Source: an uncultured Collinsella sp. (GTDB taxonomy: Bacteria > Actinomycetota > Coriobacteriia > Coriobacteriales > Coriobacteriaceae). From it: DNA of 64,000 bases. The notes below the pieces were generated by a model, which saw only the letters and a program-made list of their open reading frames with translations, was not told the DNA's origin and made no database searches. A program made the position numbers and the translations under genes. The DNA lies in contig URCS01000001.1 in NCBI GenBank assembly GCA_900546455.1, positions 3,662 through 67,661 on the forward strand. The letters run 5' to 3'. Positions 1 to 8,749 of this stretch are shown here, piece after piece; the stretch's first letter is position 1, and every line of letters starts with the position of its first letter.

Positions 1-900
1 GATGATGCCCTTTTGGCCCTCGCGCTCGACGTAAATGGTGGCGTGCACGCGCAGCACCTTCTTGGTCTGCTCGAGCGCATCGCAGATCACGCCAACGGAG
101 TGCGGGATCTCATCACGGGTGCGGCGCAAGACCTTCTCGCGCACAAACTCGGCAACGAGCGTCTCATCGGAAGCGTCGGTACCCATGTCCTCGGGGAACC
201 AACGCGGACCCTCGGGCAAAAAGTGCGCAACGGTCTCGATAAAGGCATCGACGTTGAAGTTCTTAACCGACGACGTCACAATCTCGTCGTCATATTCCAT
301 AAGCTCGTGGGCAGCCTTAAGCTGCTCCATGACCTGTGCGGGGTCGGCCTCATCGGCCTTGGTGAGCACCAGGACCTTCTTGCAACGAGCGCATCTGACG
401 CACTCGGCAACCCAGGCGTCTCCCCTGCCGATCGGCTTGGTGGCATCAATCAAAAACGCGACGACGTCGACATCGTTCAACTCGAACAGTGCGCTCTTGT
501 TGAGCTCGGACCCCAGGCCGTCCTTGGGCTTATGAATACCCGGGGTATCGACAAAGACCAGCTGGTAGCCGGGACGGTTGACGACGGCGCGCATGCGGCG
601 GCGGGTCGTCTGTGCCACCGGCGAGGTGATGGCGACCTTTTTGCCATAGCAGGCATTAAGCAGCGTGGACTTGCCGGCGTTGGGACGACCGACCAGGGCC
701 ACGAAGCCGCTGCGGAAACCGGGTTCCACGTCACCAAAGCCCATAGGACCGTCGTCCTCGTCGCACAGGGAGTCGAGTTCCTCGTCGCTCATGCCCTCAA
801 ACGGGTCGAACTCCTCGACATCCTCGAGCTCCTCGGTATCCACCGCGTCAAGGACCTCGTCATCCAAAACTTCATCGGTAGGCTGCATATTGTCGGACAT
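1..900 (-). CDS. era: GTPase Era (3' end outside window)
   Basis: Ras-like GTPase that binds 16S rRNA and acts in 30S subunit maturation. The reading frame starts at 900 and runs off the window at position 1. The G1 motif GRPNAGKST is at residues 71-79, and DTPG is at about 118-121. The last visible residues, GQKGII, belong to the RNA-binding KH domain, so about 40 residues are missing. The ATG is preceded by AAGGGG six bases upstream. About 63 strongly acidic residues precede the G domain, which is longer than usual for Era. It follows the diacylglycerol kinase gene by 12 bases in the same operon. The identity is secure. Confidence 0.95.
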   Translation of the reverse strand, partial: MSDNMQPTDEVLDDEVLDAVDTEELEDVEEFDPFEGMSDEELDSLCDEDDGPMGFGDVEPGFRSGFVALVGRPNAGKSTLLNACYGKKVAITSPVAQTTRRRMRAVVNRPGYQLVFVDTPGIHKPKDGLGSELNKSALFELNDVDVVAFLIDATKPIGRGDAWVAECVRCARCKKVLVLTKADEADPAQVMEQLKAAHELMEYDDEIVTSSVKNFNVDAFIETVAHFLPEGPRWFPEDMGTDASDETLVAEFVREKVLRRTRDEIPHSVGVICDALEQTKKVLRVHATIYVEREGQKGII

Positions 901-912
901 GGGAATCCCCTT

Positions 913-1290
913 CTAAATAAAGCCGAGCGCGTGGGCAAATACCAGCACGCCCACAATCGCGGCGGTGATGGAAAGTATGTATACGGAAGCGGCGGCGATG
1001 TCCTTCGCACGCTTGGCCAGCGGATGGAGCTCCTGGGTCGCCAGGTCGACGATGGCCTCCATAGCGGTGTTGCACAGCTCGCCGTGAATCACCAGGCCGC
1101 AACAGATGATAATCGTGGCCCACTCGGCAATGTCGAGCCCCACGACGCAGCCGGCAATGACGGTGCACACGCCCGCAACGAGCATGATCTTAATGTTGCG
1201 CTCGGTCTTGACGGCGGTGACGAAGCCCTCCATGGCGTAGGAAAACGACTTTAAAAAGGACGGATGGTCCTTGTTCGATCCGGGAATCAT
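913..1290 (-). CDS. dgkA: Diacylglycerol/undecaprenol kinase family membrane protein
   Basis: Small integral membrane lipid kinase (125 residues) of the DgkA/UdpK family. In Gram-positive relatives it phosphorylates undecaprenol to feed the cell-wall lipid carrier pool. Three hydrophobic segments are visible. The family signature GELCNTAMEAIVDL lies at about residues 70-83. The ATG is preceded by AGGAG. It sits between ybeY and era, the order seen in many Gram-positive genomes. The substrate, undecaprenol or diacylglycerol, cannot be read from the sequence. Confidence 0.9.
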   Translation of the reverse strand: MIPGSNKDHPSFLKSFSYAMEGFVTAVKTERNIKIMLVAGVCTVIAGCVVGLDIAEWATIIICCGLVIHGELCNTAMEAIVDLATQELHPLAKRAKDIAAASVYILSITAAIVGVLVFAHALGFI

Positions 1291-1299
1291 AGACGGCTC

Positions 1300-1809
1300 C
1301 TAGTCGTGGGCGTGGTTGGTGATGGGGCCGACGTGGACTAGCTTAGGGTCCTCGCCGCGCTCGAGCGCCAGATCGCGCAGGATGGCGTCCTCGCGGGCCT
1401 CCATGACCTCGGCCTCGTCGTCCTCGATGTGGTCATAGCCCAGCAGGTGCAGCATTCCGTGTACGAGCATCAGACGGCACTCGTCAGCGGGGCTATTGCC
1501 AAAACCGGGGGCCTGACGGGCAATAACCTGCGGGGCCAAGATAATATCGCCGAGCTCGAGCGTCTCATCGGCGGGAATGTCATCGTCAAAGGCCGAATCG
1601 CACTCAAACGAGAGCACATCGGTGGTGCGGTCGATACCGCGCCACTCGTGGTTGAGCTCGTGCATCTCGTCCTCGTCGACATACGAAAGGGAAATCTCGA
1701 CTCCACGTTCAACGCCCTCGGCGGCAAGCACAACCTCGCAGATGTGCTCCACCTCCTGCGCGTCGAGCAGCGTATCGAGCTCGGCATCGTTGCTGATCAA
1801 TACACTCAA
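1300..1809 (-). CDS. ybeY: Endoribonuclease YbeY (rRNA maturation)
   Basis: Metal-dependent endoribonuclease acting in 16S rRNA 3'-end processing and ribosome quality control. The zinc motif HGMLHLLGYDH (HxxxHxxxxxH) is intact. The length, 169 residues, is typical. The start appears to be TTG at 1809, overlapping the phoH stop codon (TTGA), with AAAGGAG upstream. The phoH-ybeY-dgkA-era order is the conserved one. Confidence 0.95.
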   Translation of the reverse strand: MSVLISNDAELDTLLDAQEVEHICEVVLAAEGVERGVEISLSYVDEDEMHELNHEWRGIDRTTDVLSFECDSAFDDDIPADETLELGDIILAPQVIARQAPGFGNSPADECRLMLVHGMLHLLGYDHIEDDEAEVMEAREDAILRDLALERGEDPKLVHVGPITNHAHD

Positions 1810-2792
1810 CGGGACTCCTTTCGGTCGCGCGGGCGCTGCTCGCGCACGTCATCATAAGCTTCATATGCCTCGACGATACGACCCACCAGGGCATGGCGCA
1901 CCACGTCGGCACGCTCGAGGTGAGAAAATGCGACATCGTCGACACGGCCCAAAATCTGCTCAACGTCAGCAAGACCGCCACGACGACCCACCAGGTCGCG
2001 CTGGCTCAGGTCGCCGGTAATCACGAACTTGGAGTTGAACCCAAGGCGTGTCAGGAACATCTTCATCTGCTCGGGCGTGGTATTTTGCGCCTCGTCGAGC
2101 ACCACGAAGGCATCACTCAGCGTGCGGCCGCGCATGTAGGCAAGCGGGGCGATCTCGATCACGCCACGCTCCATAAGCTCATCGGTGCGCTCGCGATCCA
2201 TCATGTCAAAAAGGGCGTCGTAGAGCGGACGCATGTAGGGGTCGATCTTTTCCTCAAGGGTACCGGGCAAAAAGCCCAGATTCTCCCCCGCCTCGACAAC
2301 CGGACGCGTCAAGATCAAACGGCCCACCTCGTGACGCTTGAGCGCGGCAACGGCGAGCGCCATGGCCAGATAGGTCTTACCGGTACCGGCTGGACCCAAG
2401 CCAAAGGTGATGGTATGCGAGCGAATGGCATCCACGTAGCGCTTTTGCCCGAGCGTCTTGGGACGAATGACGCGGCCGCGATACGAAAGCAGCACGTCAT
2501 CGCGAAGCGACGTAGCCTCGTGCTCACCGTCGCGCAAGACGGCCAGGCAGCGAGAGACATCGTCGGCAGACAGCGTGCGCCCGGCGGCCGCCTCGCGAAA
2601 AGCATGTTCGAAAAAACGCGCCACGAGTTCGACCTCATCCGGGTCACCGCTCACGGCGATGCTATCGCCACGGGCGACCACATGGGCGCGAACCAAGCTC
2701 TCGAGCGCACGAAGGACGCCGTCGCCGGCGCCCAAAACGCACGAGGGATCAATTCCCTCGGGAACGGTAAGTCTAATCTTCGAGGCTTCCAT
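1806..2792 (-). CDS. phoH: PhoH family ATPase
   Basis: PhoH/PhoL-type P-loop ATPase of about 328 residues, probably linked to RNA metabolism because it is encoded next to ybeY. The Walker A motif GPAGTGKT and the Walker B-like FVVLDEAQNTTPEQMK are present. The start chosen, MEASKIRL at 2792, has GGGAGG just upstream; the frame stays open further upstream without a good ribosome site. It overlaps the 3' end of mtaB by 20 bases, suggesting translational coupling. Confidence 0.92.
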   Translation of the reverse strand: MEASKIRLTVPEGIDPSCVLGAGDGVLRALESLVRAHVVARGDSIAVSGDPDEVELVARFFEHAFREAAAGRTLSADDVSRCLAVLRDGEHEATSLRDDVLLSYRGRVIRPKTLGQKRYVDAIRSHTITFGLGPAGTGKTYLAMALAVAALKRHEVGRLILTRPVVEAGENLGFLPGTLEEKIDPYMRPLYDALFDMMDRERTDELMERGVIEIAPLAYMRGRTLSDAFVVLDEAQNTTPEQMKMFLTRLGFNSKFVITGDLSQRDLVGRRGGLADVEQILGRVDDVAFSHLERADVVRHALVGRIVEAYEAYDDVREQRPRDRKESR

Positions 2793-4065
2793 GAACCTCC
2801 CTGCGCGCATGGACCAAGCCGGAATCATCGACTCCGATGATAGCAACATCGAGCAGGCACGGGGCTGTAAGTCCACAGGTATCGTCAAGACGGGCATGAT
2901 GGAACGAACCGAGCGTCAGGTTGTCGCCGTACTCGAGGACGGCACGCTCGACGGTGCCCACGCGACGACGAGCGTCGGCAATGGCGAGTTCCTGCGCCGC
3001 GGCTCGCATACGACGGCTGCGCTCGGCCATAACCTCGGGCGGCACCTGGTCGGGCATATCGGCAGCAAGGGTACCGGGACGCTTGCTATAGCGGAACACG
3101 TGCATACGCGAGAAACCCACACGACGGCACAGCGCCAGCGACTCCTCGAACTCCTCGTCCGTCTCACCAGGAAAACCGACGATGACATCGCACGAAAGAG
3201 ACGCCTGGGGCAAGTTGGCGCGAATCATACGCACCGTGTCCTCAAAGGTCTCGGCGCTATAGGGGCGGCCCATGCGATGCAGGGTCGCCGTGCAGCCGGA
3301 CTGCACGGGCAGGTGCAAAAACGGGGCGATACGCTGCGGATAGCGCGCCATCACCTTAAGCAGGCGCTCAGAGATATCCATGGGCTCGACCGAGGAAATG
3401 CGCACATGCGGAATAGACGTGCGCTCCATGATGGCCTCAAGCAGCTCATCGATTTCGACATGCTCGTCGGTCGCGCTCTTGCCATCGTAGGCACCCAGGT
3501 TCACACCGGTCAGCACCACCTCGGGCACGCCGGCCTCCTGGGCCTCACGAACTTGCTCGAGCACGGACTCGACGGGCACGGAGCGCTCGGGGCCGCGTGC
3601 CTTCCACACAATGCAATAGGTGCAGCGATGGTTGCAGCCGTCCTGAATCTTCACGCCCAGGCGAGAGCGACCGAGCGCATCGACCACCTCGCCATCGCTG
3701 CAGGCGGGGACGCTATCGGACTCAACGCCCAGCAGCTCGCAGACACGTTCGGCGACATCGATCTTGGACGGCTCGGCGATCACGCGATCCGAAAGCTCCA
3801 GCAGCTCCTCGGGATGCAAATTGACCACGCATCCGGTCACGACCACATAGGGCTCATTTTGATGGGCCAGTGCATGGCGAACGGCCTTACGGGTCTTGGC
3901 CTCGGCCTCGCCCGTAACAGCACAGGTGTTAATGACGATCAGATCGGCATCCTGGGGCTCCACCATAGCAAAGCCCAGGCGCATAAGATCGGCAGTGATA
4001 CGGTCAGACTCAACCCGATTGACACGGCATCCGAGGTTGACGACGGAAATATGGGGTGCGAGCAC
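2773..4065 (-). CDS. mtaB: tRNA t6A37 methylthiotransferase MtaB
   Basis: Radical SAM methylthiotransferase that converts t6A to ms2t6A at position 37 of tRNAs reading ANN codons. The N-terminal UPF0004 domain begins VVNLGCRVN and has its conserved cysteines. The radical SAM motif CNHRCTYC is at about residues 143-150, and a TRAM-like C-terminal region follows. The length of 430 residues fits MtaB better than MiaB. It lies downstream of dnaJ, the usual location of this gene in Gram-positive bacteria. Confidence 0.9.
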   Translation of the reverse strand: MLAPHISVVNLGCRVNRVESDRITADLMRLGFAMVEPQDADLIVINTCAVTGEAEAKTRKAVRHALAHQNEPYVVVTGCVVNLHPEELLELSDRVIAEPSKIDVAERVCELLGVESDSVPACSDGEVVDALGRSRLGVKIQDGCNHRCTYCIVWKARGPERSVPVESVLEQVREAQEAGVPEVVLTGVNLGAYDGKSATDEHVEIDELLEAIMERTSIPHVRISSVEPMDISERLLKVMARYPQRIAPFLHLPVQSGCTATLHRMGRPYSAETFEDTVRMIRANLPQASLSCDVIVGFPGETDEEFEESLALCRRVGFSRMHVFRYSKRPGTLAADMPDQVPPEVMAERSRRMRAAAQELAIADARRRVGTVERAVLEYGDNLTLGSFHHARLDDTCGLTAPCLLDVAIIGVDDSGLVHARREVHGSLED

Positions 4066-4074
4066 GCGGGCTCC

Positions 4075-5223
4075 TTAATCGAGGATATCGTCGAGGGCAC
4101 TCTTGATACGGTCGGTCACCGACTTCTTACCGGAAGCGACGTCATCGCCCATCTCATCGGCAAAAGCACGGAGCAGCTCGCGCTGCTTATTGGAAAGATT
4201 GGTGGGAACGACCACGCGCAGTTGCACGATCAGGCGGCCACGCGAACCGCCACCACCAATGCGCGGCATGCCGTAATTATTGACGCTCACGGTGTCGCCG
4301 TACTGGGCACCGGCGGGAACCGTCACCTTAACGACCTCGTCGGGCATAATGCCCTCGACCTCGATCTCGCAGCCGAGCGCAGCCTGCGCAATCGAGATAT
4401 CGCTCACCAGGTACAGGTCGTCACCGTTGCGCTTAAAGCGCTCATGGTCGGCAACGCGCACGTTGACAATCAGGTCGCCCGAAGGCTCGCCGCGAAGGCC
4501 GGCCTCGCCAAAGCCGCTCACACGCAGCTGGCGACCGGTCGAAACGCCGGCGGGAATATCGATGTCGATCTTTTCATGCGAAGGCGTGCGGCCCTGGCCG
4601 TCACAGGTCTCGCAGGGATGATCGATGACCGTGCCCTCGCCGTGGCAGTCGGGGCAAGGCGAAGAGGACTGGACCTGGCCCAAAAAAGAGCGCTGGACCG
4701 TGGTGACATAGCCCGTGCCGTGGCAGCGGCTGCACTGTTTTTCGGTCGCACCGTCAGCCTTGCCCGTACCGTTGCAATCCTCGCAGGGAGCAAGGCGGTC
4801 ATAGCTGATCGTCTTTTTGCAGCCGAGCGCCGCCTCCTCGAGCGTCACCGAAAGCGAGATGGCCATATCACGTCCGCGACGACGCTCACGACGGCTGCGG
4901 GCGCCACCGCCGGCACCGCCGCCAAAGAACGACGAGAACAAGTCGTCCATGCCCATGCCACCAAAGATATCGTTGATATCGACGTAGCCGGAGCCACCGG
5001 GGCCGTCGGCAGTGCCGTAACGGTCGTAGTTAGCACGCTTCTGCTCATCGGAAAGAACGGAATATGCCTCGTTGAGCTCTTTGAACTTAGCCTCGGCCTC
5101 GGGGTCGTCCGAAACGTCCGGGTGTACGGTACGGGCCTTCTTTAGAAACGCGCGCTTAATCGTCCGCGCGTCGGCATCCTTGTCGACGCCAAGCACCTCG
5201 TAGTAATCCCTATTTTCCGACAC
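4075..5223 (-). CDS. dnaJ: Chaperone DnaJ
   Basis: Type I Hsp40 co-chaperone that stimulates DnaK. The J domain, with the HPD motif (VHPDV), is at the N terminus. It is followed by a Gly-rich linker and four CxxCxGxG zinc repeats (CEDCNGTG, CSRCHGTG, CPDCHGEG, CETCDGQG). Both C-terminal substrate-binding domains follow. The start is taken as GTG at 5223 (VSENRDYYEVLG) because GGAAGGA lies about seven bases upstream; the open frame extends to 5289 without a better site. A second dnaJ-like gene is directly upstream. Confidence 0.94.
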   Translation of the reverse strand: MSENRDYYEVLGVDKDADARTIKRAFLKKARTVHPDVSDDPEAEAKFKELNEAYSVLSDEQKRANYDRYGTADGPGGSGYVDINDIFGGMGMDDLFSSFFGGGAGGGARSRRERRRGRDMAISLSVTLEEAALGCKKTISYDRLAPCEDCNGTGKADGATEKQCSRCHGTGYVTTVQRSFLGQVQSSSPCPDCHGEGTVIDHPCETCDGQGRTPSHEKIDIDIPAGVSTGRQLRVSGFGEAGLRGEPSGDLIVNVRVADHERFKRNGDDLYLVSDISIAQAALGCEIEVEGIMPDEVVKVTVPAGAQYGDTVSVNNYGMPRIGGGGSRGRLIVQLRVVVPTNLSNKQRELLRAFADEMGDDVASGKKSVTDRIKSALDDILD

Positions 5224-5304
5224 GACCGAATCCTTCCGACTTTCATTATTGTCACAGTGCGTCCTATACCCAAGCTGGGCCGGCCGCAAACAGAGGGTTT
5301 GATG

Positions 5305-6408
5305 TTATTGCATTGCGTAGGGCGAAAGCATGGCACGTTGCGAGCAGCTCGCAAACCAAACCGACACGAGCGCAAACATAAATCCGTTGGCAAAACCGTT
5401 GGCAAACTGCATCGCGCCGCGCTTCCACCACAGCAGGCTGCGGTGCAGCACGCCGTCCGAGAGCACCATGAACAGGCCCATGGCAAACGGAATAAAGCAC
5501 ATCACGGCAAAGGCCGAGAACACGCCCGAGATGGCCGATAGCACCAAAAACGGCGCCACGATGCCCATCAGGTAAAAACCGGTACGGGCCTTGCCTTCCA
5601 GGCGCTCGGCCTCAACATGGGCCCGACCGACCAGATCACCGCCAGAGGCGCCGTTGGTGCCGGCGTGACCCATGCCGCCAATACGGACCTCGTCGCCATC
5701 GTGCGTGCCGGCGGGAAACTCAATCGTCTGCTCGGAGGTCACACGGGTTCGCCCGCTGCCGCCGCAATCGGGACAGGGGTCGGCGACGACCTTACCGGAG
5801 CCACCGCACTCAGGGCAGACAGACTGGAACGTGCCGGCACCAAACAGAAAGGACAGGTCGACATCGATGTGGCCGCGACCGCCGCAGCTCGGACAGGTAT
5901 GTGCATGCTCGGACGAAACAGAGCCCGAACCGCCGCAGTGACCACAGGTATCGAAGCGCGTATAGCGGACGGTCTTGCGGGCACCGCCCTTGGCCTCCTT
6001 GGCGTCGAGCTTAATATCGACGACCACGTTGGCGCCGTTCTCGGGATTATAGGCAGCCTGCCCGCGACGCGGCTGACCCCAGGCGCCACCAAAGGGAAAG
6101 CCGCCCTCAAAGGGATTGCCGTAGCCCGCGCTGCCGGCGTAACCGCCGCCATAGGGCGAAGCCGTGGGAGCGCCGGCAAAGGGATTGCCCGAGCGCATGG
6201 CGTCGTAGCGCGCACGCTTCTGCTCGTCCGAAAGCACAGCATAGGCCTCGGAAACCTCTTTGAACTTTTCCTCGGCATCCGGTTCTTTGTTGACGTCCGG
6301 ATGGAGCTTGCGGGCCTTTTGCTGGAAGGCTTTCTGTATATCACGCGAGGTGGCGTCCTTGGAGACACCCAAAATCTCGTAGTAATCTTTTTCGTTCATC
6401 GTCGCCAT
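5305..6408 (-). CDS. Atypical DnaJ-family protein with C-terminal membrane segments
   Basis: J-domain protein of about 367 residues. The N-terminal J domain has HPD in KLHPDVN. A Gly/Tyr/Phe-rich linker and a complete zinc region follow ([32 protein letters not shown]), then a single short beta domain ([20 protein letters not shown]). Instead of the second substrate-binding domain and dimerisation tail, the last 90 residues or so form about three hydrophobic helices. This suggests a membrane-anchored co-chaperone. The start at 6408 ([10 protein letters not shown]) has AGGAGG nine bases upstream. It lies 81 bases from the conventional dnaJ. The function beyond the J-domain role is unknown. Confidence 0.85.
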   Translation of the reverse strand: MATMNEKDYYEILGVSKDATSRDIQKAFQQKARKLHPDVNKEPDAEEKFKEVSEAYAVLSDEQKRARYDAMRSGNPFAGAPTASPYGGGYAGSAGYGNPFEGGFPFGGAWGQPRRGQAAYNPENGANVVVDIKLDAKEAKGGARKTVRYTRFDTCGHCGGSGSVSSEHAHTCPSCGGRGHIDVDLSFLFGAGTFQSVCPECGGSGKVVADPCPDCGGSGRTRVTSEQTIEFPAGTHDGDEVRIGGMGHAGTNGASGGDLVGRAHVEAERLEGKARTGFYLMGIVAPFLVLSAISGVFSAFAVMCFIPFAMGLFMVLSDGVLHRSLLWWKRGAMQFANGFANGFMFALVSVWFASCSQRAMLSPYAMQ

Positions 6409-6466
6409 GCGCGGCAACCTCCTGCTCACAGCAGCGTATATATTGCGGTAATTCTACCCGAGCGGC

Positions 6467-7699
6467 CTAGGCTAGACCCCAAAACAGCTCGAACAGCACA
6501 TTTCCATCGAGCCAGCCCAAGTGAGTGGGCGCTAAACGAGCACGGACGCGACCTGCGATAACGTCTTTCGAGGTGACGCGCCCCGCATGTCCTTCAATAT
6601 GATCGGGCACCCAGGTGGCAAGGTCCAACTCGACCGCACGGTCGCAGGCCGCCGCCAACTCATCTGCAGCGATCACGCTTGCCGAGCGAACCAACAGATC
6701 GGGCCCAATGCCACGCGTCATGCGACAGGCAAGCATCAAATCCTCGGCCGCCGCCTCGCGCTGCGACAGATACTCGGCATCAAACGTCGTCGCGGCATCG
6801 TCGCGTTGCACCAAGCGCACGCGATACGCATCGCCGCGAGCAAGCACGTCGGGAAACAGCCCGGCCAAGCGATCGAAATCCTCGGCGTCGAGCATACCGG
6901 CGGCAGAGCGGCCCAAACCCAGATAGCCCTGTCCGGTCCAATAGGCAATGTTGTGGGCGCACTCATGGCCGTCGAGCGCGTAGCTTGCCACCTCATACGG
7001 GTGATAGCCGGCCGCACTCAGGCGCTCACGCGCCGCATCCATGCATGCAGCCTGAAAATCCTCGTCGGGCTCGAGCGACTCGTCGCGACACGCCACGCGA
7101 TAGAGCGGCGTGCCCTCCTCGAGCGTGAGCGGGTACACCGACACATGATGCGGCGCCGCCGCCAACACGCCATCGAGTGTGCGCTGCCAGCTTAGGTCGG
7201 TCTGCCCGGGAAGGCCGCACATCAGGTCGCACGACACGACAAGCCCAGCGTCCTTGACCGTCGTGATGGCAGCGAGCGCCCGATCGGCATCGTGAATGCG
7301 GCCGATGGCGGTAAGTTCGGCGTTATCGAGCGTTTGCACGCCCAGAGAGACGCGCGTGACACCCACCCCGGCAAGCGCAGTGGCAAGCTCTGCGGTCAGC
7401 GATTCGGGATTGGCCTCGCAGGTAAACTCAACAGGCTTGCACCACGCAGAGATACGCCGGGCAAATTCTACCAAACGCTCCCCCGCCAGCGACGGCGTGC
7501 CGCCGCCAACATAGACGGTGCGGATCTGTGCAAGCGCGCCTGCGTCGCCAAAAGCATCGAGGCGCGCATACAACTGCTCAAAATAGGTATCGAGCGCAAC
7601 GCTCATGTTGCACGGAGCAAAACTGCGTGAGTCAAAGTCACAGTACCGGCATTTTTGGGCGCAAAACGGCACATGCACGTACAGCGCGGTAACGGCCAC
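6467..7699 (-). CDS. hemW: Heme chaperone HemW (HemN-like radical SAM)
   Basis: Radical SAM protein of the HemN/HemW family (410 residues). The N terminus carries the cluster motif CAQKCRYC followed by DF. That CxxxCxxC spacing is typical of HemW and of radical SAM coproporphyrinogen oxidase homologues. No N-terminal HemN extension is present, which favours HemW, a heme carrier that lacks oxidase activity. The start is GTG at 7699 with GGAGG seven bases upstream, directly after the dusB stop. The family is secure; HemW against HemN rests on length and motif only. Confidence 0.88.
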   Translation of the reverse strand: MAVTALYVHVPFCAQKCRYCDFDSRSFAPCNMSVALDTYFEQLYARLDAFGDAGALAQIRTVYVGGGTPSLAGERLVEFARRISAWCKPVEFTCEANPESLTAELATALAGVGVTRVSLGVQTLDNAELTAIGRIHDADRALAAITTVKDAGLVVSCDLMCGLPGQTDLSWQRTLDGVLAAAPHHVSVYPLTLEEGTPLYRVACRDESLEPDEDFQAACMDAARERLSAAGYHPYEVASYALDGHECAHNIAYWTGQGYLGLGRSAAGMLDAEDFDRLAGLFPDVLARGDAYRVRLVQRDDAATTFDAEYLSQREAAAEDLMLACRMTRGIGPDLLVRSASVIAADELAAACDRAVELDLATWVPDHIEGHAGRVTSKDVIAGRVRARLAPTHLGWLDGNVLFELFWGLA

Positions 7700-7701
7700 C
7701 G

Positions 7702-8745
7702 TTAGGCCTCCAACGGATGAGCGGGCACCGACTCGCCGGCGGCAAGTGCGGCCTCACAGGCCACCACATCGTGCTCGATATCATCGACCAGTGCCATGAA
7801 CTCCTCGTATGTGGAGCAACGCACCACCTGAGCGCGCCAGGCGGCAGCATGGGGCATGCCCTTTAGATACCAGCTTGCGTACGTGCGGGCACGCGACATG
7901 AGCGGCAACAGCTCGTGCGTGAGCGTCAGGTGCTCGCGCAGGGCATCCAGGCGCTCAACCGAGGAGCGAGAAGGAACCGGCATGCCATCGAGTGCAAGGG
8001 CTCGGGCATCGTCGAACACCCATGGATTGCCGTAGATGCCGCGCGCGATAAACACCGCGCTGGCACCCGAGCTTTGCAGATGCTCAGCAGCGTCCTCTGC
8101 CGAGAACACATCGCCCGAACCGATAACGGGAATCTCGACGGCGTCGGCCACCTCATCGACGACCGACCAATCGGCCTGGCCCGTATAGAGCTGCGTGGCG
8201 CAGCGACCATGTACCGCCACCGCGGCGGCCCCTGCTCCCTCAAGCATCTGAGCAAACGTCGCGGCGTTGCGGTCTTCGGCGTAAAAGCCCTTACGGATTT
8301 TTACGGTCACGGGCACATGCGCCGCGCCCACCGCCGCCTCGACGATCTGCTCGGCCAGATCGGGAGTGCGCATAAGCGCCGAGCCCTCGCCCTTGGTGAC
8401 GACCTTGCGAGCCGGGCAGGCCATGTTGATATCGATCAGCGACAGGCGATCGCCCACACGCTCCTCGACGGCAGCAACAGCGCTCGCAAACTGATCGGGC
8501 TTGGAGCCAAAGAGCTGCACGCAGATCTGCTGCTCCTCATCGGCCGGCAGTACCAGGCGCCACGTCTTATTGCTGGCATAGGCAAGGCCCGCCACGCTCA
8601 CCATCTCGCTATAGGCAAGATGGGCACCGCGACGGCGGCACATGATGCGATAGGCAGGATCGGTCACGCCCGCCATGGGAGCCATAAGGAACGGCTGCTC
8701 GGCATAGGCGCCAAGCAACCGCTTGCTGTATTCAGAAAGTGCCAT
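7702..8745 (-). CDS. dusB: tRNA-dihydrouridine synthase
   Basis: FMN-dependent Dus enzyme reducing uridine to dihydrouridine in tRNA D-loops. The N-terminal FLMAPMAGVTDPAYR region opens the TIM barrel. The catalytic cysteine lies in DINMACPARKVV, and VTVKIRKG and GSGDVFSAEDA contribute FMN-binding loops. The length of 347 residues is normal for DusB. It sits two bases upstream of hemW and four bases after lepA, so the three are probably co-transcribed. Confidence 0.92.
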   Translation of the reverse strand: MALSEYSKRLLGAYAEQPFLMAPMAGVTDPAYRIMCRRRGAHLAYSEMVSVAGLAYASNKTWRLVLPADEEQQICVQLFGSKPDQFASAVAAVEERVGDRLSLIDINMACPARKVVTKGEGSALMRTPDLAEQIVEAAVGAAHVPVTVKIRKGFYAEDRNAATFAQMLEGAGAAAVAVHGRCATQLYTGQADWSVVDEVADAVEIPVIGSGDVFSAEDAAEHLQSSGASAVFIARGIYGNPWVFDDARALALDGMPVPSRSSVERLDALREHLTLTHELLPLMSRARTYASWYLKGMPHAAAWRAQVVRCSTYEEFMALVDDIEHDVVACEAALAAGESVPAHPLEA

Positions 8746-8749
8746 GGAC

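Noticed and set aside
13..1254. 413-codon plus-strand frame over era and dgkA
   Set aside because: Opposite era, whose GTPase motifs are unmistakable.
2458..5145. 895-codon plus-strand frame over phoH, mtaB and dnaJ
   Set aside because: Runs across three genuine genes on the other strand; a composition artefact.
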